64,000 nucleotides of DNA from Amycolatopsis deserti (GCF_014653945.1 NZ_BNAU01000009.1:186001-250000); one strand, 5' to 3'. Counted from the first letter of the stretch, positions 8,506-17,167 are shown. Made by a program: numbers and translations. Notes: a model not told the origin generated them from the letters alone.

Positions 8506-8692
8506 GGAGCCAGCAGCTCGCCGGCCGCGGTGCGTGGAGCAACGCCCCACCGTGCGCGGCGAGGTGAGCGGCCCGCGCCAGCCGACCGCCCGACCCCGGA
8601 CGGGACCACCGGCGATGGCCCACGAGCCGCCGCGTGGCGCGGCCAGCAGCTCGTCAGTCGGCGCGTAGGGCGGCCAGCAGCTCGTCGGCCGC
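8500..8692. repeat. Partial duplication of the meaB 3' end
   Basis: A 29-base segment at 8500-8528 (beginning GCGTAGGGAGCCAGCAGC) recurs at 8663-8692 as a 30-base segment with about 26 matches. The second copy lies inside the C-terminal codons of meaB. A third, shorter copy (GGCCAGCAGCTCGTC) is at 8641-8655. The spacer between the two convergent genes therefore contains copies of the gene end. Confidence 0.6.
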
Positions 8693-9616
8693 TGCGTACG
8701 GGTCCAGCTCGCGGTCCACGACCTTCTTCGCCACCGCCGGCAGGTGCCCGCCGCCGTGCAGGTCCGTCAGCCGCGCCTGCAGCTCGCGCAGCGCGATGGC
8801 CGCCACCTCGCTCGCGGCTCGCTCGGCTCGGCGGCGGGCCAGTTCCCCGTGCGATTCCAGCCAGTCGTGGTGCTCGGACAGCGCCTTCACCAGGTCCGGC
8901 ACGCCCTCGCCGCGGGCGGCGACCGTCCGCACGATCGGCTGCCGCCAGCTCTCGCCGCGGATTTCCCGTCGCGCGAACGCGATCATCTGCTTCAGGTCGC
9001 GCACCACGGTCTCCGCGCCGTCGCGGTCGGCCTTGTTCACCACGAACACGTCGGCGATCTCGAGCACCCCGGCCTTGGCCGCCTGGATGCCGTCGCCGAG
9101 CCCGGGCGCCAGCAGGACCACCGTGGTGTCGGCCAGCTTCACGACGTCCACTTCGGACTGTCCGACCCCGACGGTCTCGATCAGGATCACGTCGAACCCG
9201 GCGGCGTCGAGTACCCGCACCGCCTGCGGCGTCGCCCAGGACAGCCCGCCCAGGTGCCCCCGCGTGGCCATCGAGCGGATGAACACGCCCGGATCGGTCG
9301 CGTGCTCGGTCATCCGGATCCGGTCGCCGAGCAGCGCCCCGCCGGAGAACGGCGACGACGGGTCGATCGCCAGCACCCCGACCCGCTTGCCCTCCGCCCG
9401 CAACGCGGACAACAGCATGGACGTCGAAGTCGACTTGCCGACCCCGGGCGGCCCGGTCAGGCCGATCACCCGCGCCCGCCCGGTGTGCGGCGTGAGCGCC
9501 GCGGCCACCTCACGCAGGCGCGGGTGCGCGTCCTCGACCAGCGAGATCAGCCTGGCGACCGCGCGCGGCTGTCCCTCCCGCGCGCGGTCGACGAGTTCCC
9601 CGACGTCCAGTGGCAC
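8654..9616 (-). CDS. meaB: Methylmalonyl-CoA mutase-associated GTPase MeaB
   Basis: G3E-family GTPase (320 residues) that protects and reactivates B12-dependent methylmalonyl-CoA mutase. Walker A GPPGVGKST is at 55-63; DPSSPFSGGALLGDRIRM and ETVGVGQSEVDV are the switch elements, and VVNKAD is the guanine-specificity motif. GTG 9616 shares a base with the thiolase stop (TAGTG), so it is translationally coupled. Thiolase, epimerase and ccr nearby form a propionate/ethylmalonyl-CoA neighbourhood. The mutase itself is not in the window. Confidence 0.93.
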   Translation of the reverse strand: MPLDVGELVDRAREGQPRAVARLISLVEDAHPRLREVAAALTPHTGRARVIGLTGPPGVGKSTSTSMLLSALRAEGKRVGVLAIDPSSPFSGGALLGDRIRMTEHATDPGVFIRSMATRGHLGGLSWATPQAVRVLDAAGFDVILIETVGVGQSEVDVVKLADTTVVLLAPGLGDGIQAAKAGVLEIADVFVVNKADRDGAETVVRDLKQMIAFARREIRGESWRQPIVRTVAARGEGVPDLVKALSEHHDWLESHGELARRRAERAASEVAAIALRELQARLTDLHGGGHLPAVAKKVVDRELDPYAAADELLAALRAD

Positions 9617-10803
9617 TACAGCGCGGGCACCTTGATCAGCAGCGCGTCGCCCTGCCCACCGCCACCGCACAGCCCGGCCGCGCCGAGACCGCCACCGCGG
9701 CGGCGCAGCTCGTGCACCAGGTGCACGGCCAGCCGGGCGCCGGACGCGCCGATCGGGTGGCCGAGGGCGATGGCGCCGCCGTCGACGTTCACGATCTCCG
9801 GGTCGATGCCCAGCGCCTTCGTCGACACCAGGCCGACCGCGGCGAACGCCTCGTTGATCTCCACCAGGTCCAGCGCGCTCGCGTCCAGCTTCGCCTTCGC
9901 CAGCGCGGCCTTGATCGCGTTGGACGGCTGCTCGTGCAGGCTCGCGTCCGGCCCGGCGACCACGCCGTGCGCACCGATCTCGGCCAGCGGCTCCAGGCCC
10001 AGCTCCTCGGCCTTGGCGCGGCTGGCGACGATCACCGCGGCCGCGCCGTCGGAGATCTGCGACGCCGAACCCGCGGTGATGGTGCCGTCGGCGGCGAAGG
10101 CCGGGCGCAGCTTGGCCAGGCTCTCGGCGGTGGTGTCGGCGCGCACGCCCTCGTCGGTGTCGAATACGACCGGGTCGCCCTTGCGCTGCGGGATCGACAC
10201 CGGCGCCAGCTCGGCCTTGAACCGTCCGGCCTCGGCCGCGGCGACCGCGCGCTGGTGCGAGCGGGCGGCGAAGGTGTCCTGGTCCTCGCGCGTGATGCCG
10301 TAGCGGGAGTTGTACTTCTCCGTCGACGCGCCCATCGCGCACTGGTCGAAGGCGCAGAACAGGCCGTCGTAGGCCATGTGGTCGAGCAGCGTCGTGTCGC
10401 CGTACTTGAAGCCGGACCGCGACTTGGGCAGCAGGTGCGGCGCCTGGGTCATCGACTCCTGGCCGCCCGCGACCACCAGGTCGAACTCGCCGGCCCGGAT
10501 GAGCTGGTCGGCCAGCGCGATCGCGTCCAGGCCGGACAGGCACACCTTGTTGATGGTCAGCGCGGGCACGTCCATCGGGATGCCGGCGGCGACCGCGGCC
10601 TGCCGCGCCGGGATCTGGCCGGCGCCCGCGGTGAGCACCTGGCCCATGATCGTGTACTGCACCTGGTCCGGGGACACCCCGGCCTGCTCGAGCGCGGCCT
10701 TGATGGCGATACCGCCCAGCTGCGCCCCGGTGAAGTCCTTCAGTGAACCGAGCAGACGCCCGATCGGGGTACGCGCGGCACCCAGGATGACGGAACCGGA
10801 CAC
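9616..10803 (-). CDS. Acetyl-CoA acetyltransferase (thiolase)
   Basis: Thiolase II (395 residues) catalysing acetyl-CoA condensation to acetoacetyl-CoA or the reverse cleavage. The nucleophilic Cys88 is in [10 protein letters not shown]. The second catalytic pair is in [10 protein letters not shown] and in [15 protein letters not shown] near the C-terminus. GTG 10803 was chosen because [16 protein letters not shown] matches the family N-terminus; longer in-frame starts run into the promoter. It supplies acetoacetyl-CoA towards crotonyl-CoA and ccr, and is coupled to meaB. Confidence 0.93.
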   Translation of the reverse strand: MSGSVILGAARTPIGRLLGSLKDFTGAQLGGIAIKAALEQAGVSPDQVQYTIMGQVLTAGAGQIPARQAAVAAGIPMDVPALTINKVCLSGLDAIALADQLIRAGEFDLVVAGGQESMTQAPHLLPKSRSGFKYGDTTLLDHMAYDGLFCAFDQCAMGASTEKYNSRYGITREDQDTFAARSHQRAVAAAEAGRFKAELAPVSIPQRKGDPVVFDTDEGVRADTTAESLAKLRPAFAADGTITAGSASQISDGAAAVIVASRAKAEELGLEPLAEIGAHGVVAGPDASLHEQPSNAIKAALAKAKLDASALDLVEINEAFAAVGLVSTKALGIDPEIVNVDGGAIALGHPIGASGARLAVHLVHELRRRGGGLGAAGLCGGGGQGDALLIKVPAL

Positions 10804-10921
10804 AACAGCCTCCAACAGACGAACGACGGCGGTCGATCCGACGATACCCGGAGCGGCCGTCCAGTACAGGTGTGAGCCGTAGCACCCACTCACCGCGGTG
10901 CCAAGCCTTATCCTCACCACT

Positions 10922-11365
10922 ATGAATGACGCGCTGAAGCCGTTCGTGACGACCATCGACCACGTCGGCATCGCCGTCGCCGATCTCGACGCCGCGATCG
11001 ACTTCTACGCGGAGAACTTCGGCATGATCGCCACGCACTCCGAGGTCAACGAGGAGCAGGGCGTGCGCGAGGCGATGCTGCACGCGCCGGGCGACGAGTC
11101 CGGCCCCGCCATCCAGCTGCTCGCGCCACTGCGGCCGGACTCGACGATCGGGAAGTTCCTCGACACCAAGGGCCCCGGCCTGCAGCAGGTCGCCTACCGC
11201 GTCACCGACGTCGAGGCCGCCGCCGAGGCGCTGCGGGCCAAGGGGTTGCGCCTGCTGTACGACCAGGCCAAGCGCGGCACCGCGAACAGCAAGGTGAACT
11301 TCGTGCACCCGAAGGACGCCGGCGGCGTCCTGGTCGAGCTGGTCGAGCCCGCCCCGTCGCACTAG
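10922..11365 (+). CDS. mce: Methylmalonyl-CoA epimerase
   Basis: Glyoxalase-fold enzyme (147 residues) interconverting the two methylmalonyl-CoA epimers on the way to succinyl-CoA. [15 protein letters not shown] carries the first metal His (residue 14). [19 protein letters not shown] and the late VLVELVEP Glu supply the others. ATG 10922 has almost no upstream leader space, so the mRNA may be leaderless. Divergent from the thiolase. Its stop overlaps the convergent TetR stop by four bases. Confidence 0.93.
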   Translation: MNDALKPFVTTIDHVGIAVADLDAAIDFYAENFGMIATHSEVNEEQGVREAMLHAPGDESGPAIQLLAPLRPDSTIGKFLDTKGPGLQQVAYRVTDVEAAAEALRAKGLRLLYDQAKRGTANSKVNFVHPKDAGGVLVELVEPAPSH

Positions 11366-11949
11366 CCCGGCGCGGGCCGGGCCATCAGCGCGTCGGCGAT
11401 GAAGTTCAGCTCCCGCTCCATCAGGTCCGGCGGATCGTCGCCGCCGTGCCGCGCCACGGAGTGCCGGTAGCTGACCGCGAGGGCCAGCAGTCCGGCCGCG
11501 CTGTCCACGTCGGCCACCGGCAGTGCGCCGTCACCGGCGGCGATGATCACCGTGCGCACCTGGCGGACCAGCTGCTGGAACCGGTCGTGCAGCGCGTCCC
11601 GCACCGCGCGGTGGGTGTCCGCCTCCCGCCACAGCAGGTGCGACAGCATCCGGGACCGGGCCAGGCGCGCGTCGAGCTCGGACACCAGCCGCCGCAGGCT
11701 CTCCGCGATGTCCCCGGGCACCACGATCCGCGCGGCGTCGATCTGCTCGTCGGGCAACCGCTTGATCAGCGCGGTCAGCAGGTCGGACTTGCGGCGGAAG
11801 TAGTAGTGCACCAGGCCCTTCGGCACGCCGGCGCGCTCGGCGATCCGGGAGGTCGGAGTGGCGTCGAAACCGCTTTCCGCGAAGAGGTCCTCGGCCGCGC
11901 GGAGGATCCGCTCCTTGGCCGGGAGGTCGTCGTGTTCGGTCCGCGCCAC
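11362..11949 (-). CDS. TetR-family transcriptional regulator
   Basis: Repressor-type regulator (195 residues). The N-terminal helix-turn-helix is clear (RILRAAEDLFAESGFDATP, then TSRIAERAGVPKGLVHYYF), followed by a helical ligand-binding domain. GTG 11949 is the only reasonable start. It lies 83 bp downstream of the SPW-repeat gene on the same strand, probably in one transcript. Fatty-acyl-CoA or related ligands would suit the neighbourhood, but this is inference. Candidate operators are at 12477-12498 and 12567-12588. Confidence 0.88.
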   Translation of the reverse strand: MARTEHDDLPAKERILRAAEDLFAESGFDATPTSRIAERAGVPKGLVHYYFRRKSDLLTALIKRLPDEQIDAARIVVPGDIAESLRRLVSELDARLARSRMLSHLLWREADTHRAVRDALHDRFQQLVRQVRTVIIAAGDGALPVADVDSAAGLLALAVSYRHSVARHGGDDPPDLMERELNFIADALMARPAPG

Positions 11950-12032
11950 TCCGCCCGCCTCTCGTACAGCTCGCCGGCCCACCACGCTAACCGAAAACCG
12001 GCTCGTCGTGGGCCGACCGGATGGCGACCTGC

Positions 12033-12407
12033 TCAGTGCGCCGCCGTGATCCCGCCGCGATGCACCGAGTTCGCCACCGGCAGGGCCGCCAGCCCGGCGA
12101 TCGCGGTCAGGGCGCCGATGATCCACGAGGACCACGCGGCCACGTCCAGTGCCGTGTACGTCATCACCCACGGCGCGATGAACAGCAGCGCCCCGAGGAT
12201 GACCTGGACCCCCTCGCCGTAGACGAGACCCGGCATGGACAGCGACAGCAGGCCGTCCAGCGCGATGAGGGCACCCAGCACGATCATCGTCCACATGGTG
12301 GTGGTGTCGGTGTCGGCCCACAGTGGCGTCAGTACCGCCACCACCCCGAGCACGACCTCGGCCCAGTCGTGCGGACGGGTCCACGCCCGCTTCGAACGAT
12401 CAGCCAT
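12033..12407 (-). CDS. SPW-repeat integral membrane protein
   Basis: Small membrane protein (124 residues) with four predicted helices arranged as two related halves. LTPLWADTDTTTMWTMIVLG and FIAPWVMTYTALDVAAWSSW are the paired SPW-type motifs, here PLW and PWV. Members occur widely in actinobacteria with no proven function. It heads an apparent operon with the TetR regulator and shares its upstream region with the divergent ccr gene. Confidence 0.75.
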   Translation of the reverse strand: MADRSKRAWTRPHDWAEVVLGVVAVLTPLWADTDTTTMWTMIVLGALIALDGLLSLSMPGLVYGEGVQVILGALLFIAPWVMTYTALDVAAWSSWIIGALTAIAGLAALPVANSVHRGGITAAH

Positions 12408-12476
12408 TCGTGATCACCTCCGAACCCGATCCGGGAGACCACGCGGCGCGGTCTCCGCACCTGCCATGGTGCGCCT

Positions 12477-12498
12477 TGATTGGCCGGCCGGTCAATCA
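12477..12498. promoter_or_regulatory. 22-bp palindrome between the SPW gene and ccr
   Basis: An inverted repeat centred on GGCCGGCC, with arms TGATTG and CAATCA (20 of 22 positions symmetric). It lies 70-90 bp upstream of the SPW gene. Shape and length suit a TetR-type operator. Binding by the neighbouring TetR protein is inference. Confidence 0.45.
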
Positions 12499-12566
12499 CG
12501 CGCCGATTACGGCAGACCGGACGGATCAGGCAGGTGACCCAGCCCTCCTTCCGGGCAGTGGCGGAT

Positions 12567-12588
12567 GACGTTACTGGCCAGTAATGTC
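12567..12588. promoter_or_regulatory. Palindrome in the ccr promoter
   Basis: A perfect 14-bp core TTACTGGCCAGTAA (12571-12584) is extended by GAC/GTC to 20 of 22 symmetric positions. It lies 32 bp before the ccr start and overlaps a TAATGT-like -10, so a bound protein would block transcription. Confidence 0.5.
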
Positions 12589-12619
12589 ATCTCCTCCAAC
12601 CCAGCGCAGGGAGGCGGAC

Positions 12620-13957
12620 ATGACGATCACGGACATCCGGGATGCGATCCTCACCGGCGAGACCGCCGAAGTGGGCGCCCTGCCGGTGCCCGAGGCCTAC
12701 CGCGGCGTGACCGTGCACGCGGACGAGGTCGCCATGTTCGACGGGATCCCCTCCCGCGACAAGGACCCGCGCAAGTCGTTGCACGTGGACGAGGTGCCCA
12801 CGCCCGAGCCGGGGCCGGGCGAGGCGCTGATCGCCGTGATGGCCAGCGCCATCAACTACAACACCGTGTGGACGTCGATCTTCGAGCCGATCCCGACGTT
12901 CAAGTTCCTGCAGCGCTACGGCAAGCTCTCGCCGCTGGCCAAGCGCCACGACCAGCCCTACCACGTGGTCGGCTCGGACGCGGCCGGCGTCGTACTGCGC
13001 ACCGGGCCCGGCGTGCACCGGTGGAAGCCGGGCGATCAGGTCGTGGCGCACTGCCTCAACGTCGAGCTGGAGGGCCCGGACGGGCACAACGACACCATGC
13101 TCGACTCCGACCAGCGGATCTGGGGCTTCGAGACGAACTTCGGCGGGCTGGCCGAGCTCGCGCTGGTCAAGGCCAACCAGCTGATGCCCAAGCCGGACCA
13201 CCTGACCTGGGAGGAGGCCGCCTGTCCCGGGCTGGTCAACTCCACCGCCTACCGGCAGCTGGTGACCACCAACGGCGCGAACATGAAGCAGGGCGACGTC
13301 GTGCTCATCTGGGGCGCCTCCGGCGGGCTCGGGTCGTACGCGACGCAGTTCGCGCTCAACGGTGGCGCGATCCCGGTGTGCGTGGTGTCCAGCCCGGAGA
13401 AGGCGGAGATCGTCCGCCGGATGGGTGCCGAACTGGTGATCGACCGGAATGCGGAGGGTTACCGGTTCTGGAAAGACGAGAACACGCAGGACCCGAAGGA
13501 GTGGCAGCGCTTCGGCGCACGCATCCGTGAGTTGACCGGCGGTGAGGACCCGGACATCGTGTTCGAGCACCCGGGCCGCGAAACGTTCGGCGCGTCGGTC
13601 TACGCGGCGCGCAAGGGCGGCACGATCGTGACGTGCGCGTCCACCTCGGGCTATCTGCACCAGTACGACAACCGGTACCTGTGGATGAACCTGAAACGGA
13701 TCATCGGCTCGCATTTCGCGAATTACCGCGAGTCGTGGGAGGCCAACCGGTTGATCGCGAAAGGTCTGATCCACCCGACGCTGTCGAAGACGTATCCGAT
13801 GACCGAGACCGGGCAGGCCGCGCTGGACGTGCACCGCAACGCCCACCAGGGCAAGGTCGGCGTGTTGTGTCTCGCCCCCGAGGAGGGTTTGGGCGTGCGT
13901 GATGCGGAGAAGCGGTCCAAGCACATCGACCGGATCAATTTGTTCCGCGGCGCCTAA
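12620..13957 (+). CDS. ccr: Crotonyl-CoA carboxylase/reductase
   Basis: NADPH-dependent enzyme (445 residues) that reductively carboxylates crotonyl-CoA to ethylmalonyl-CoA, the key step of the ethylmalonyl-CoA pathway and a source of polyketide extender units. It is a medium-chain dehydrogenase with the nucleotide motif WGASGGLGSYATQF. Positions I recall as the CO2-binding set are present (Asn in SAINYNTVW, Phe-Glu in WGFETNFGG, His in TSGYLHQY), which supports carboxylase rather than plain reductase activity. GGAGG precedes ATG 12620. It fits with the thiolase upstream and with epimerase and MeaB downstream in the pathway. Confidence 0.95.
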   Translation: MTITDIRDAILTGETAEVGALPVPEAYRGVTVHADEVAMFDGIPSRDKDPRKSLHVDEVPTPEPGPGEALIAVMASAINYNTVWTSIFEPIPTFKFLQRYGKLSPLAKRHDQPYHVVGSDAAGVVLRTGPGVHRWKPGDQVVAHCLNVELEGPDGHNDTMLDSDQRIWGFETNFGGLAELALVKANQLMPKPDHLTWEEAACPGLVNSTAYRQLVTTNGANMKQGDVVLIWGASGGLGSYATQFALNGGAIPVCVVSSPEKAEIVRRMGAELVIDRNAEGYRFWKDENTQDPKEWQRFGARIRELTGGEDPDIVFEHPGRETFGASVYAARKGGTIVTCASTSGYLHQYDNRYLWMNLKRIIGSHFANYRESWEANRLIAKGLIHPTLSKTYPMTETGQAALDVHRNAHQGKVGVLCLAPEEGLGVRDAEKRSKHIDRINLFRGA

Positions 13958-13971
13958 GTAGTCTGGGCCGT

Positions 13972-15033
13972 ATGAGCCTTGGCGACGAACGAGAGCTTGT
14001 ACCGCTCGGCGCGGGTTTCGACCTGGCCAAGCGCGGTTACGACCGCCACCAGGTCGACGAGCACCTCGAACGGCTGGACAGCGACCTGAAAATGCTCGCC
14101 GCCGACCGGGATGCCGCCATCTCGCAGGCCGGCGACCTGGCCCGGCAGCTCGAGCAGGCTCGCGGGGAGATCGAGAACCTGCGCGGCCAGGTCGAGCGGC
14201 TGGGCCAGCCGCCGACGACGGTCGAGGGCCTGTCCGAGCGGTTGCAGCGCATGCTGCGGCTGGCGCAGGAGGAGGCGGCCGACACGCGGGCCCGCGCGGA
14301 GGCCGAGGCCGGGCACATCCGGGCAAAGGCCGAATCGGACGCCAGCGCCATGCGCGCCCGGTACGAGCAGCTGCTGTCCGAGCTGGACGCGCGGCGCAAG
14401 GAGATGGAGGCCGAGCACCGCAAGGTCCTGGAGACCGCGCGCGCCGAGGCCGAGTCGATCACGACCAAGGCCAAGGAGGAGCGCGACCGGCTGGACCGCG
14501 AGGCCGAGCAGCGCCGCACGCAGGTCGAAGAGGACTTCGAGATCGCGATGGCGGCGCGGCGCACCGAGGCGATGCGCGTGCTGGCCGAGCAGGAGGCGAC
14601 GAGCAAGGCGGAAGCCGAGCGCCGCGTCCGCGAAGCGACGGAGGAGGCCGCGGCGATCCGCAAGAAGGTCGCCGAGGAGGAGGCCGCCGCGAAGGCCGAG
14701 ATCGAGCGCCGCCGCCGCGAGTCCATCGAGGACGCCAACCGGCGCAAGACGGAGTCGATCACCGAGGCGAACGCCCGCCTGGCGGAGGCCTCGGACGAGG
14801 CGGCGCGCCGCGTCCGCGAGGCGACGGAGGAGTCGAACCGGAGGATCAACGCGGCCGCGGACCGGGTCGAGGCGTTGCGCAAGCTGCGCGCCGGAATCGC
14901 CGAACAGGTCAAGGCAGCGCGCGAAGTGCTGGTAGAGGCCAACTCGGTCCTCGGCGAGGCCGAACCGGTGATCGAGCCACTCCCGGAGGAACGCGAGGCC
15001 GCGCCGGCGGGGAAGCCCTCCGGACGGCAGTGA
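13972..15033 (+). CDS. FilP/DivIVA-like coiled-coil cytoskeletal protein
   Basis: Almost wholly coiled-coil protein (353 residues). It opens with a DivIVA-like motif, GFDLAKRGYDRHQVDEHLER (about 15-34). A long Glu/Arg/Ala-rich heptad region (about 40-320) and a proline-rich tail follow. Length and composition match the FilP-type intermediate-filament-like proteins of actinomycetes, which support polar growth. From memory, Streptomyces filP and scy also lie beside the methylmalonyl-CoA epimerase and thiolase genes, so the synteny supports the call. It starts 14 bp after ccr and may be cotranscribed. The large Scy partner is not in the window. Confidence 0.75.
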   Translation: MSLGDERELVPLGAGFDLAKRGYDRHQVDEHLERLDSDLKMLAADRDAAISQAGDLARQLEQARGEIENLRGQVERLGQPPTTVEGLSERLQRMLRLAQEEAADTRARAEAEAGHIRAKAESDASAMRARYEQLLSELDARRKEMEAEHRKVLETARAEAESITTKAKEERDRLDREAEQRRTQVEEDFEIAMAARRTEAMRVLAEQEATSKAEAERRVREATEEAAAIRKKVAEEEAAAKAEIERRRRESIEDANRRKTESITEANARLAEASDEAARRVREATEESNRRINAAADRVEALRKLRAGIAEQVKAAREVLVEANSVLGEAEPVIEPLPEEREAAPAGKPSGRQ

Positions 15034-15050
15034 ACCCCGGGCGGGGCTTC

Positions 15051-15330
15051 CTGGACAGAGTGGCTTCTCGCCCCGGGGGGTGACACGTCGGGGGTTTGCC
15101 GCCCCGTTGGAAGTGACCCCCGGGGAGGGGCCCGCCGGGCGCGAGTGACCCTCGGGGGCCTCCCGAGTGGGGGTGGCACCTCGGGATTTGCCGCCCCGCT
15201 GAAAGTGACCCCGGAAGGGGCCCGCCGGGCGCGAGTGACCCTCGGGGGCCTCCCGAGTGGGGGTGGCACCTCGGGATTTGCCGCCCCGTTGGAAGTGACC
15301 CCTCGGGGCCGCCAGGCTGAGGTAACGCCT
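15051..15330. repeat. 90-bp-period tandem repeat downstream of the filP-like gene
   Basis: A unit with GAGTGACCCTCGGGGGCC and GGCACCTCGGGATTTGCCG occurs at about 15141-15230 and again from 15231. A degenerate earlier copy lies around 15075-15140 and the last copy decays after 15305. The period of 90 keeps every frame open, which produces long spurious ORFs on both strands. No product is expected. Confidence 0.8.
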
Positions 15331-15696
15331 GGCGGAGAGGGCTGAGCCACTTCGGCCAGCCGTGCCCTCAGGCGGGCCGCATCCCGCTGGGAATACACCA
15401 CCGAGCCGGGAGCTGAACCACCTCAGCAGGCCGCGCCGCCGGTCGAGCTGCGCCCGCTCGGGGCAGTTCCGGCCGAGGAGAGCTGCTTCGCGGCCGGCGG
15501 ATGGATCGGCTTCCCCAGAACACGCGACCTGGGCGGTTGTCCCCATCAGACGAGGTGCTTCTGGCGCGTTGTCACGCGGTGCCGAAGATCGGGAAACCCT
15601 CCCCGGTGGTGGGGCTGCGCCGAAACCGACTGGCGAGTAACCTAGGGCGCCACTTGCGAAAGCGCACAGGCGCGCACCCTTGCCGGAGGTATTGGG
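15331..15696. other. Intergenic region before the universal stress gene
   Basis: No convincing gene. The only recognisable element is the ribosome binding site GGAGG at about 15684-15688 ahead of ATG 15697. The remainder is GC-rich and lacks codon bias in all frames. Confidence 0.5.
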
Positions 15697-16146
15697 ATGG
15701 CTGCATACCGGACCGTGGTTGTCGGTACGGACGGGTCTGATTCATCGTTCCGCGCGGTCGACCGGGCGGCGGCTGTGGCCGCGGACTCCGGCGCCACGCT
15801 CGTCATCGTGTGCGCCTACTACCCGGCGAGCAGGCAGGACGTGGAAAAGGCCCAGGACGTCCTGGGCGAGGAGGCCTACCAGGTGGTCGGCTCGGCACCG
15901 GCCGAGGACACCCTCCGCAGCGCCCGCGACCGCGCCCTCAAGGCCGGCGCTGGCTCGACCGAGACCATCGCCGTGGTCGGCGAGCCGGTCGAGGCGCTGC
16001 GCAAGGTCGTCTCCGACAGGTCCGCCGACCTGCTGGTCGTCGGCAACCGCGGGCTGAACACGCTCACCGGGCGCCTGCTCGGGTCGGTGCCGTCCGAAGC
16101 CGCGCGCAAGTCGGGGGTCGACGTCCTGATCGTGCACACCACGTAG
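15697..16146 (+). CDS. Universal stress protein (UspA family)
   Basis: Single-domain ATP-binding stress protein (149 residues). The N-terminus YRTVVVGTDGSDSS and the C-terminal nucleotide loop VVGNRGLNTLTGRLLGSVP match the family pattern GxxG-9x-G(S/T). It ends six bases before the cyclase gene, so the two are probably cotranscribed. A link between cyclic-nucleotide signalling and the Usp protein is plausible but inferred. Confidence 0.93.
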   Translation: MAAYRTVVVGTDGSDSSFRAVDRAAAVAADSGATLVIVCAYYPASRQDVEKAQDVLGEEAYQVVGSAPAEDTLRSARDRALKAGAGSTETIAVVGEPVEALRKVVSDRSADLLVVGNRGLNTLTGRLLGSVPSEAARKSGVDVLIVHTT

Positions 16147-16152
16147 GCCGGC

Positions 16153-17106
16153 ATGGACTCCGAGCGCCTCGAGAGCATCCTGCTCGGCGGCAAGCGCCGC
16201 TACACACGGCTCGAGGTGGCCGACAAGGCGGGTGTGCCCATCGAGCGGGCCACCCGCCTGTGGCGTGCGCTCGGGTTCGCCACGGTCGGCGACGACGAGG
16301 TGGTCTTCACCGACGCCGACATCGAGGCCGTCCGCACCGCCGACCAGCTGATCTCCTCCGGGCTGCTCGACCAGGGCCTGGAGGCGCCGGTGGCCCGCAC
16401 GCTCGGCCTCCACCTGTCGCGGCTGGCGGAGTGGCAGGTGCGGATGCTGTGGACGCTGATCACCGAGAACGAGCACCTGGGCCAGGACGACTCGCAGGTC
16501 GTCACGCTCGTGGAGCGTCTGCTGCCGGAGTTGCAGCGCGTGCAGGACTTCGTGTGGCGGCGGCACCTGGCGGCCTTCGCCGGGCGGGCGCTGGCCTCGC
16601 CCGAGGAGGACATGGAGGCGCGGACGGAGGTCGTCGGGTTCGTCGACATGGTCGGCTACACGCGGCTGACCCGCCGCCTCGCCGAAAGCGAGCTCAGCGC
16701 CGTGCTGGAGAGCTTCGAACTGCTCGCGACCGAGGTGATCGCCGACCACCACGGCCGCGTGGTGAAGATGATCGGCGACGAGGTGCTGTTCGTGGCCGAC
16801 GCACCCGCCGACGCGGCCGGGATCGCCCTGACGCTGACCGAGCGCACCGCGGCCGACGCCGAACTGCCGGAAGTCCGGGCGGGCCTGGCGGCCGGCCGGA
16901 TCCTGAGCCGCTTCGGCGACGTGTACGGGTCGGTGGTGAACATGGCCGCGCGGCTCACGTCGGTGGCGCGCCCCGGGACGGTGCTGATCGACCGCGAACT
17001 GGCGAACCAGCTGGCCGAGCTTCCGGGTTTCGCCGTGCGTTCTCGCCGCCCGGTGACGGTGCGCGGCTACACGCGGCTGCACCCGTACGTGCTCCGGCGC
17101 GGCTAG
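16153..17106 (+). CDS. Class III adenylate cyclase with Rv1264-like regulatory domain
   Basis: Cytosolic nucleotide cyclase (317 residues). The N-terminal half (YTRLEVADKAGVPIERATRL, then LWRALGF and FTDADIEAV) resembles the autoinhibitory regulatory domain of mycobacterial Rv1264, known as a pH sensor. The catalytic domain starts near 158. GFVDMVGYTRLTRRL has the first metal Asp, VVKMIGDEVLFVAD the substrate Lys and second Asp, and FGDVYGSVVNMAARL the purine-binding Asp and the transition-state Asn and Arg. All catalytic residues appear present, so activity is likely. cAMP is the probable product. It lies in an operon with the Usp gene. Confidence 0.85.
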   Translation: MDSERLESILLGGKRRYTRLEVADKAGVPIERATRLWRALGFATVGDDEVVFTDADIEAVRTADQLISSGLLDQGLEAPVARTLGLHLSRLAEWQVRMLWTLITENEHLGQDDSQVVTLVERLLPELQRVQDFVWRRHLAAFAGRALASPEEDMEARTEVVGFVDMVGYTRLTRRLAESELSAVLESFELLATEVIADHHGRVVKMIGDEVLFVADAPADAAGIALTLTERTAADAELPEVRAGLAAGRILSRFGDVYGSVVNMAARLTSVARPGTVLIDRELANQLAELPGFAVRSRRPVTVRGYTRLHPYVLRRG

Positions 17107-17115
17107 CGGACCTGC

Positions 17116-17155
17116 GCGTCCGCACCACGTCAGGGCGCTGACGCAGTGCGGACGC
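17116..17155. terminator. Hairpin between convergent cyclase and proA genes
   Basis: Perfect 10-bp stem GCGTCCGCAC (17116-17125) with GTGCGGACGC (17146-17155), containing a nested CGTCAG/CTGACG hairpin. No T-run follows on either strand, so it may be a weak bidirectional terminator. Confidence 0.55.
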
Positions 17156-17167
17156 GGCGGGTCCGGC

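Noticed and set aside
13954-15546. 530-codon open frame on the minus strand with repeated RGHFQRGGKSRGATP-like units
   Set aside because: It is antisense to the filP-like gene and the 90-bp tandem repeat; composition reflects the repeat and GC-rich antisense, with no domain or start signal.
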